This document shows positions 55,889 through 64,000 of a stretch of 64,000 bases of DNA, one piece after another. The notes under the pieces were generated by a model. That model did no database searches and was not told the origin of the DNA. It worked only from the letters and a program-made list of their open reading frames with translations. Every line of letters starts with the position of its first letter. Position 1 is the first letter of the stretch. Both the position numbers and the translations under genes were made by a program. The stretch spans positions 558,001 to 622,000 of the forward strand of contig MOWL01000045.1 in assembly GCA_002110485.1 (NCBI GenBank), in the 5' to 3' direction. The DNA is from Emergomyces orientalis. Its lineage: Eukaryota; Ascomycota; Eurotiomycetes; Onygenales; Ajellomycetaceae.

Positions 55889-57985
55889 TTACTCTTCCTC
55901 TTCGCCGGAAAGAATTATTTCATGGCCTGACCCTTCGTAGAGCCAGAATGCCGCTACGCACCCAAGACATGACGCAAAGGCCACTAGCCACCACGCCAAT
56001 CCTACCATACCAATCTCGAGCCCCAGGCCATACCATGACCCCGCGAACACTGGCCCAATGGTGCGAAATGCGGATGAGACAGACTGTCCAATGCCATGGA
56101 CAGTACCCAACACTGATGGATGGGGGGAACAATTGTTTAGTAGAATGATGGACGCTGGGAGTGTAAAGGTTCGTGATAGGACCTGCAGGAATAGCACTAC
56201 AATAATCGAAATCCACAGAGATATCCCGGTCGCTTGCGCCGGTGGAGGAGACGTGGAGGGACTCAGTGAGATGAATGGCGCTAGTGCATAGGCGAGAGGG
56301 AAAATCGAGAGGAAATATTGATAACTTCTCACAGTGCCCAAACGAGCATTGATCGAAGGGTATATGGAAAATTGTAGCATCATGCCAATGATGCCTACAA
56401 TTGAGGTTGCGAAACCAACACTTTGTGGTGGCATTCCGAGTCCTCCTGTGAAAACGAATGGAAGTTTCTGCGGTGGACTCGACGGGTCCGTCGAATCAAA
56501 ACGTGGTGTGGACAGAAAGAGAAGCCAGAGGTTATTGAATGCTCTGTGTAGTAGAATTTTCCATGTTAGAATCCCCACATTTAGTAAGTTTCACTTCTCT
56601 TCATTGCCTAGCTCACCCCATCTGGAAATCAAAAAATGCTTGCGCCAATAAAGTGCAAAGGACGTTCGAAGTCCAGATTCTTCGGAATGGCAATATGTTC
56701 TGAGGCTGGCGAGCCTTGGTCTCTCTCCCTTCCAGCTCATATTCGTGAGAATTTTCGACTGAAACTTCTAGCAAATCCTCGGAATCCTCTGAGTCCTGGA
56801 AAGCAGGCCTAGAATATCGATGTGAAGGCTGAGATGAAATAAAACTCAATGCTCGGGAGATTATTTTCCACAAATATGACCATAGTGTTGGGCTATTCTT
56901 GCAGATATCAAGGGTCTGGGATATGATTAGCAACATGCTTTCTATTCCTTTCTCCGGACAGACGATTACCTCTTCGAGAAAAAATGCAACCAAAACTGTG
57001 CAAAGGCCCATGAAAACGGCGTTTAAAAACATGGGGAGTGCATAGGGATATTTCGTCAGCCAAATGACTCCAGTATTGCCTCCGAATGTCGAGTTTTCTC
57101 CGAACAGTCGCGGGTAACTGGTAACAGGGTCGGCTAGAAAACCGCCCATGACTATATGGGAAATATATCAGGATCTATGGGTCGGCTACGATCAAAACGC
57201 TTGCAATAATGACATGGAATCTCGCGCCTCACAGGCTTACCTGGTCCAAATAACGAAGCAATATTGAATCCAATTGGTAGGATCAAGAAAGCTCTCGATT
57301 GGTACTTCTTTTCTTTAATATTTTCCGCAATCATGGTCCGGATTATTCCAACCATACCATTGGTAGCTCCGCCAAAGGAACGCCAAAACATAGCTTGGGT
57401 AAACGACGTGGAAAACGCAACACCCAGACAAGATACGCCCGTTCCTATGAGGCCGACAAGCAGGACAAATTTCCGCCCACCCCATTTAGCATCAGCAACA
57501 CGACCCCAGGGAACCGCAGTGGCAAACTGAGCTGCTGTGAATGCGCCTTGAAGAAAGCCAGCTTGAGTCGAGATCGCTGAATCTGATAGTGATGTGTCGA
57601 ACGATTTAAGTTGGAAGAACATATAGGCTTGCAGAGAGGTAATCTGGAGGAAGTCGAACACCCGACAGAGGCCAAGTATTACCAGCTGATTTTTTCGAGG
57701 AAGAGACATCCACGTCACGTTTTGAGGTTTCACATTGCTCTCCAGTCTTTCCGCTGCGCTGAAGTGTGATGACGATGGTATTCGTTTATGTTCGCGCTCT
57801 CCCCCTTTCATAATTGCTGGTTCCCATTCCTGCTGTGAATCAAGCTCAAAATTTTCATTCTGTCCCTCGAGATTGTTGATACGTAGTTCGGGGCCGCTTG
57901 CAGAACTCCCCCGGGCCTTCGGTTTAGATTTCGTGATGCTTATGCTTGTCGAAACCGAGACGGTCCGATTATGACTGCGGGACAT
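55889..57985 (-). CDS. Major facilitator superfamily transporter
   Basis: Three exons (57985-57241, 57151-56617, 56543-55889) join to 644 residues with about twelve hydrophobic segments. Residues 1-90 are a hydrophilic Ser/Glu-rich lead. Segment 1 starts at NQLVILGLCRVFDFLQIT. The MFS signature after segment 2 is GRVADAKWGGRKFVLL, and the segment-4/5 motif is RSFGGATNGMVGIIRTM. A long cytoplasmic loop (about 330-430) precedes the second half, which contains GGLGMPPQSVGFATSIVGII. The family resembles fungal DHA1-type transporters similar to yeast YCR023C and plant ZIFL proteins. The substrate is unknown. Each splice restores family sequence (LFGPVMGGFLAD at the first). No neighbouring pathway genes suggest a role. 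Confidence 0.9.
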
Positions 57986-59938
57986 CGCTCACTCCCCCAA
58001 CCCCTGTAAGGTGAGCAATTCCAAGTATGAGCAAGTGCGACATATAACTTTTGAGATTTCAAATTCGGCGACAACTTTCTCAATCGGTTTGCGTCTACAA
58101 GACCGAAATTAAAGAAAAAACCATTGACGCCACGACTCGGGAATATCGGGGACGCTGGGGTTTTAGGTTGGTTGACGATCTCTGGTCAATCTCGCTTTGT
58201 TGACAGGAAGTTCTCTCGGTTAATTGGAATATGCAGAAGGTTATGGTAGGTTGGATGTTTTAGCGACCTAGAATCCAGGGGAGTAAATGTTCCTTCCAAC
58301 GAGGGGATAATTACGCCTTGACCCGACATCTGCAGAATAAATATCTGGGGCCACAAATGATTACAACCTGGCCTGTCATTCCCTACCTAGGCCCTGAACA
58401 GTAGTTACATGCGCTGTACATCAGTAGTACCGAGTAGCTAGTTGCCATTATCCCGGTCTTGGAGAGGGACCCATAAGGCCAGAGGCCGAGTATCTTTTTA
58501 CCATCCCGCTTGCTTTTCCGTCTGTTTCATCCATGGTTGCACTGAGGACTATCTATTTTCGCCCTTCTCCAGCCACTGGCGGCGGACGAACTCAGTGGAA
58601 AACTTGGGCCTATCACGCCCAACCCTGGGATCATGGGTTGGAAAAAAGGGGCAGCAACCTAGTTACCCAGTTCTACCTTTGTCTGCTCCACCAAGCTCAG
58701 ACTCCGCTTCTTATCCACACTGATGACGTGCCAACTAGGCAAGGGACAGAGGGTGTCTGCAACATTGGGGGAGTTCGGAAATATTCTTCTGCAGATCAAC
58801 AATATCCACATGGTAATGTAGTACATGTACAGTACATGATACGGTGTGCCTGAAAAATACTTCTCCAACCAAAGGGTAGATCTCACGAATCGAATAATCC
58901 GACACGCTGCTTTAAACATAGGGGATGGTAGGAAGAAGAGAACTACATATTTCAAAAGTTGTTTTTTCTATCTGGAGCCTTGACACTAGCTTACTCCTTT
59001 GCTCTCATTTTCAACTCCTAATTAACGACCTACATACGCCGCAGGTTGTCTTCTGTCAACGGAAGCCGTAGTATGTATCAGCCAGGATCACGCAGCCAAT
59101 TTCTTCCTTGATTAACTTTAAGTTAATTTTGCATTAAGAACCCTGGCTGGCGGCCTGGGGCAGAGGCCAATCCCATCAATTATTAAGGTACCTCGAGGTT
59201 TTTTCCAGTTTCGCTTGTGGACCTGCATTAGTCATCTCCTTCGCTCAATCTTATGCGTACAAATCGGAAACCCAGGAACCAAAAGGGGCAAATTTGATGC
59301 TGGTGTGGGGTTTTTGACCATGTTGAATTTTATTAGACATTTTTTAAAACTATGTCTTTGTTTTGATATCGGTCATTAGCTCACAAAAAACCCCATGAAA
59401 CTCTGCACGCCAGCGAGGAAGATCTATATGAAAGCATGCGCCGGGCTTCTGCTTGGTTTACGTGTTATTATAGAATTTCTTGTTAAAAAATACAGCTTTC
59501 TATGTACAGAGTGGAAAGACCAATTAAGCAAGAATATAGATAAGTACCCATCCAATGGGCAAGAGATGAGAAATGCTGCGGACATCTATCATAAAACATA
59601 ACCTAGTCAGAAATCCCAGGCAAAACATATTGACAGGGACCTTTTCCCTCACCAGTAGCAGAACAAGTAAGCTGAGCTAACAAGAGCAAACCAGGGGATC
59701 TTTGTTCTCGCTCAACAGCGTGGAAGGAGTCGGTCAATTATAAGGAAAAATGCATGACAGCCCTTAGGTGGAATAAGAACAGAAAACGAAAGCCACGACC
59801 AAGATATTTCAATAAAAGGAAGGAGGAATGTGAAAAGGGAATGTGAATAGCTCAAGTCACAATATTGCGACCGGCGCCTTTGAAACTCTGAAGCTTCAAC
59901 AAAGAAACAAGCTTAGTATATACCTTCGCAAAATTAAA
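57986..59938. other. 2 kb non-coding stretch
   Basis: The left end is the MFS promoter. No gene is supported in the rest. Frames at 58442-58955 overlap on both strands and are unrecognised. A perfect 10-base palindrome GTACATGTAC is at 58821-58830, followed by a second GTACAT-like copy. Confidence 0.5.
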
Positions 59939-60944
59939 TCAACGGAAAAGTCGTTTAGAGGCCATGGTAACAGCAAGGGCGGTGGCAATCAAAGATCCGC
60001 CCACGGCCACTGCCTGGAAACCCGCATTCATCATCTGTCTGCGATTGCGCGTCCGGCACCGCTCAACAAATCCTTGCATGTCATTTCCTCTTGGGAATGC
60101 GGTATCTGGAATATCTTCGCCCAGGAACTCGCATAGCGGGCCCCATCCTTCGCCGATTTTGTACTCTAGTAATCGTTCCTTGGGGACGAGGTTGCGCACT
60201 TCTTCGACATGGTTCAGGTAGACCTGTTTGCCTTTATTGGGGAAATCGCCTTTAAAGAATGTGTCGAAGAGTTTCTGAAGCATGGGGTGGTACATGCTGG
60301 CCGCCCAGCTGAAGTTGGAAACAAGCCTATGTTCCGGATCAGTGACACGCCACCAGACAGTTTTCATGACGGAGCTATGCCATGAATCGACGTCCCGAGT
60401 CGTGAGTATGACTTTGGCGTTTGGATATGCTTCGATTAACTCCTTTGCAAAGGCGCACGCAGGCCAGTCGCAGACAGCCTGTTGTTGAAACATGTGAGTG
60501 CTGCTTTCGATTTCATCGATACAAGGTTCTGGAGGGAGCAGAAGTGTCCTACCTGACAATGGCCTAGGAGTTGATCCCATTCTTTTCGCCCGAATTCACC
60601 CACGCCGTCATATTTTGCTGCCAGCGCATCCTGCCACATGAGGCAATCTGGAGGGTTCTCAACACTTGCACTCATCATGTGGTACGTATCCACGTATCCA
60701 AGGCGTTCAAGAGCGGCTCGCAAGGCTATGATAAATTATTGTCAGCAACCATATGGGAATTTTTTTTTTCATTTTTATTTTGCCATGAACCACCAATAGA
60801 CATACATGCGGTACCGGTCCGTCCCACGCCAAGGGCCAACACCTTCATGGGAACTGTCCGATGACATTTCCGGCGGTCTATGCAAGTATCTTCTGTAAAA
60901 ATGTCCGTTAATGGTTGAGGAGGGAGGGACTCTGCGGAAGTCAT
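59939..60944 (-). CDS. Sulfotransferase-like P-loop protein with C-terminal membrane tail
   Basis: Three exons (60944-60806, 60725-60553, 60478-59939) join to 283 residues. It belongs to the fungal sulfotransferase-4 type (P-loop, PAPS-using by family). The loop KVLALGVGRTGT is at 34-45, followed by SLRAALERLGY created by the first splice. MWQDALAAKYDG, the second-splice product HCQAVCDWPACAFAKELIEA, and YPNAKVILTTRDVDSWHSS (with the Arg-Asp of the 3'-phosphate region) follow. A hydrophobic segment near the C-terminus (FQAVAVGGSLIATALAVTM) ahead of KRLFR looks like a tail anchor. The substrate is unknown. The ATG at 60944 is used; an in-frame ATG at 60848 directly before the P-loop is the alternative start. 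Confidence 0.87.
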
Positions 60945-62256
60945 AACTAAGCACTAGCAACTGAAAAAGGAGCGTGATCCTACGATATGTAGATTAAGTC
61001 AAATATAGCAGAACAAAATAGACCGTGTTGATAGGGACCTCGGGGGTAAAATGAGTGTAGTCGGTTTCGTTGGAAGCAAAATATTGAGATGAAAGGAGAA
61101 AAGAAGAAGGTTAGAATATCAACATTCGCCAAATTGTTCTAGGTCATGGCCCAGAACCAGAATGACCAGGTGTTTTGATCCTTGATCCAAATGGCTACAA
61201 GACCCTGAGCCTGAGCATGTTCCATTTTGGCGTGCAGGCGGAAAAATATGGGGGCGGAAGGGCATGATCGGCCGTACAATTGTATTACGCCAAAGGTGCA
61301 GACAAGATGGAAAACAACACCCTCGAACAAAGTTACATCCGCCAGGCAGGCATGTCCAGGGCCACCCATTGTAAAGGGTGTACCCGAAGACTGATAATAT
61401 GTCAGATTGTGATTTGGCGCGCTTTTCGCATATTCGTAAATGTTGTATCTTCATTTCTGTCGTTGCTGGTGTCTGGCGCTTCACGTACAGTTTCATAATG
61501 GATATGTGAGCTTTCTCCGCCCGCCTGCATAAAAACACCCTAAAATTGGTGCAAGGGACCACTGATCAGCGGAACCCCACTCCCATTACACTTTCCTGTC
61601 CATTGGCCTAGGGTGGGGCGTATGTTTCAAAGGTTGGGACAATTGTGGCGTGAACTCTGACTATTTCCTGTCTGGACCACGAGCATAGTCGAGACGCTAG
61701 TTTATAGGAAATTTTGCAACGTCAGCACTGTATGCTGAATCGCTGCTGGAGGAAGTTGTGTGGCTAAAATCCCACATGGTATTCGTCGCCATCTTGAATC
61801 CAACTAGGACCCGCCAAGAACGCGTAAACGCTGTGTCAGCATCGCAACAGCTTGGCGCGCTGGTAGCTTGAAGACCTTCCTGAGGCCAGATGTCACTCGG
61901 AAGATATATAATCCGAAGATTTGCCCAATATATTTCCACGTGATGGGATATCACATGATTTTATTTATGGCTCCTTGACAACGCCAAGCTTTGCCACGCT
62001 TTGGTGCCGCAATGTCAAATCTTGGCTGGAGAACATGAGACAGGCTGGCCCGAGTTATGGCAAGGGGACACGCAAACGCCCGATCGCAACAGGATGCGAG
62101 AGGAAACAGAACGCCACAGGAGAGATCAAAGGTTAAATTATCCAAAAGAAGAAAGGAACGAAAAGAAAAGGGAAATGTAGGCGTCTATGTCTTATGTTTT
62201 GATATTTCAGGGAACAATGACGGTTGGAGAGAAAATAAATATAATCGGAGTATTCA
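60945..62256. other. Non-coding stretch
   Basis: Promoter of the sulfotransferase-like gene at the left. A minus-strand frame at 61119-61562 (147 codons) and its + strand shadow show no recognisable feature. Nothing else is seen. Confidence 0.45.
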
Positions 62257-62838
62257 GTGGCGAAGGTTTTGAAATTACATCGACGAAAACAGTGGAAGGA
62301 AAGGACATGCAACCAGGAAAATTATTTGTTCGTGTATTCATTCAAGCTTATCCAAGTGCTCCAATCTTGTCAGCACAACCTGTTTGCTCGTTTCTTCAAC
62401 CTCGCCAGCGAGAAACACCTCGTCGAGAATGGCATAAACCTAGACGCATATAAATTAGTTCAAAGTATTAGCAATCAACTAATTCAAACAGGTTAAAATT
62501 TCATTCGAGAACTCTAGAACTGGTTTGCGGTCCCCAAAACACAGCTTGGTTTCGCACCAAAACTCGACAATATCCTAGCTCACGGAACAAAAACGCACTT
62601 TGTAAAAGTTGAAAACCAAATCCAGTTCACAAACATTGCCGAAAAATTGATCTAGGACCTCCACGAAAAAGTGTATAGCTTCCAAGTACGCCAATTCATT
62701 ATCGTTCGCATCGACGCACACGCAGAAGAACAGACCCGCATATCGCCTATAAACGATCTTTGTGCTGCGACGGAACTCGACGAAGTTGGATTGATATTTC
62801 TGATCTCGAGGGGCAATGAGGCGGTGGACCTGTAGGAT
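62257..62838 (+). pseudogene. Unidentified reading frame with three in-frame stops
   Basis: Frame 1 of the + strand stays protein-like from about 62257 to a final TAG near 62838. It is interrupted only by TAA at 62494, TAG at about 62515 and TAG at about 62653, with no frameshift. Segments include NQENYLFVYSFKLIQVLQS, LASEKHLVENGINLDAYKL, FAPKLDNILAHGTKTHFVKV, YSFQVRQFIIVRIDAHAEEQ and ELDEVGLIFLISRGNEAVDL. I do not recognise the family. All three stops would be Gln codons if one C had changed to T. A true start is not evident. Confidence 0.45.
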
Positions 62839-63625
62839 AACGGGATTTAGTTATAGGAAATTGCGCTGGGTGTTTCGGGATTCGCGAGGAGAACGCTGGG
62901 CGGGGAAAGCTGCTGGAGTTGCTGGAAATAGAGACGAACCTCTCCCTTTAGTTTCACTTTTTCATCATCCTGATATCCGTTAGCTACACCAGCATATCAA
63001 CCACAATATCCATTAGGAATGAGTAGCTTACATTGTATGGCGCATACCACTTTGCCAGACGGGTCTTGCCTCTTCGCTCCGTCAGTAAAGTTCATTGCTC
63101 ATCGCAGCAGCCTTTGGAGAAGGGCCTACGTACTGCCTGTTCTGGATAAGAATAAAAGAGAGAACCATGCCGCGAATAGATGGCTTGGTACCAAGCCTTT
63201 AATTGGCTAATGCTTCATGGAGGTGTATTTGGCACATGAAATACTATTGAGATACTCTGGCGAGCTGGGTGTTATAGCCATTACAGACGATTCTGCCAAA
63301 ATTCACCGCCTTACAATTCCAGGAACAATGTGAATGAACCAATGCAGATGAGCACAAGATTACGCAGTACTGAGGAAATGAAATACGGCTGGAAATAACA
63401 TATATGTAAATTAACTGTCATGTCATTGATATAGTTTTAGGGGAAAAGCAAAAGCACGAACAGCAAAATATTCTCCCAAATACCCTTGTAACATGAAGCG
63501 ATATCGTCAGAACCATATGGAAGATAAGTTCGTCCTCAGAAATATCATACAGTGACCTAGTATTCAATCAAGCACACCAAAACTCAATACGCCGAGATTT
63601 TCCTCCTCCTCGATAAACGAGCATA
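62839..63625. other. Intergenic region
   Basis: No supported gene. It ends at the stop codon of the partial gene at the right edge. The frame at 63019-63210 is short and unrecognised. Confidence 0.45.
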
Positions 63626-64000
63626 TCACTTGCTCCCAAAAATTCTCCGCCTCATTTTCTTAGATTTCGATGCGCCTGAATCCTAAAAATAATTCTCATC
63701 AGCCAATTTGATATTCTCTGGGGCTCCCTGCCTTTTTAATTAAAGTTTCCACAGCAATAGGAACAGGAACAGGAACTGGAACTGGAATACGATCATACCG
63801 TGGATTCGACAGTGTAATCAGCAGGAGCTTTACTATCACGACTACCCGCCCCATAATCCTCACCTTCCATGACCGAAGCATCCCCGTCAGAGCTCTCATA
63901 AGAACGCTCTGGCTCTCCATTATAAACGACGAACCATCCAATCTCTGAATCAGGAGCAAGCTCATCCTTAAGTGTCTTAAATACTTCAGTTCCGGCTGTT
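63626..64000 (-). CDS. 3' end of an unidentified gene running off the right edge
   Basis: Two terminal exons are visible. The first (64000-63799, open to the edge) reads EVFKTLKDELAPDSEIGWFV and then an acidic stretch with ESSDGDASVMEGEDYG. A GTATGA donor at 63798 and the acceptor TTTTTAG at 63683 bound a 116-base intron holding a CAGTTC/CTGTTC repeat. The last exon (63682-63626) encodes DSGASKSKKMRRRIFGSK and a stop. Both exons are in phase 0. The acidic-then-basic tail could be nuclear, but no domain is visible, so no function is assigned. The longer frame at 63699-63965 is a shadow in another frame. Confidence 0.5.

Noticed and set aside
61119..61562. 147-codon minus-strand frame
   Set aside because: No domain, a Cys/Pro-rich random look and a competing frame on the other strand.
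1..64000. CRISPR arrays, bacterial operons, rRNA genes and prophage
   Set aside because: None seen; the introns and protein families show a fungal nuclear genome.

Overview
The window is eukaryotic nuclear DNA from a filamentous ascomycete. The evidence is short GT-AG introns (45 to about 150 bases) with fungal-type branch sites, CT-rich leaders and Gln-rich regulators. The protein families look most like Eurotiomycetes, and Onygenales (relatives of Histoplasma, Blastomyces or Emmonsia) is my best guess. That placement is inference from protein resemblance only. Gene models were made by joining reading frames at splice sites. For each complete model the exon lengths sum to a multiple of three.

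Left half (about 1-31.2 kb): a dense block of conserved housekeeping genes. In order: an Rpn4-type C2H2 regulator of proteasome genes (+); a DUF3445 membrane-anchored protein (-); the ER mannosyltransferase ALG9 (-); the H/ACA snoRNP factor NAF1 (+); the U4/U6 snRNP protein PRP3 (-); the RNA polymerase I largest subunit RPA190 (+); the TFIIH helicase RAD3/XPD (-); the ribosome quality-control ligase LTN1 (+); and the PP2A methyltransferase PPM1 (+). Three neighbouring pairs are head to head over 0.3-0.4 kb (ALG9/NAF1, PRP3/RPA190, RAD3/LTN1). Several of these genes serve ribosome and RNA production or protein quality control.

Right half (about 31.2-64 kb): sparser and more accessory. It holds a putative small secreted cysteine-rich peptide gene with a TATA box, signal peptide and Kex2-type site (34.0-34.6 kb), a CCCH-RING makorin-like protein, a cytochrome P450, an IST1-type ESCRT regulator, a GNAT acetyltransferase, an MFS transporter, a sulfotransferase-like protein, and the 3' end of a gene leaving the right edge. 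Between them are decaying genes: an ankyrin-repeat relic (47.9-48.4 kb), an allantoate-permease-type MFS relic (50.4-51.7 kb), a rhodopsin-domain membrane protein whose first donor site reads CTAAGT where GTAAGT is expected (53.6-54.9 kb), and an unidentified frame with three in-frame stops (62.3-62.8 kb). Several of the stops could be C-to-T changes of Gln codons, as repeat-induced point mutation or ordinary deamination would produce.

The most novel candidate is the secreted peptide gene. Its cysteine spacing resembles inhibitor-cystine-knot (knottin) peptides, and its first intron lies exactly after the Lys-Arg processing site, so exon 1 encodes only the leader and exon 2 starts the mature peptide.
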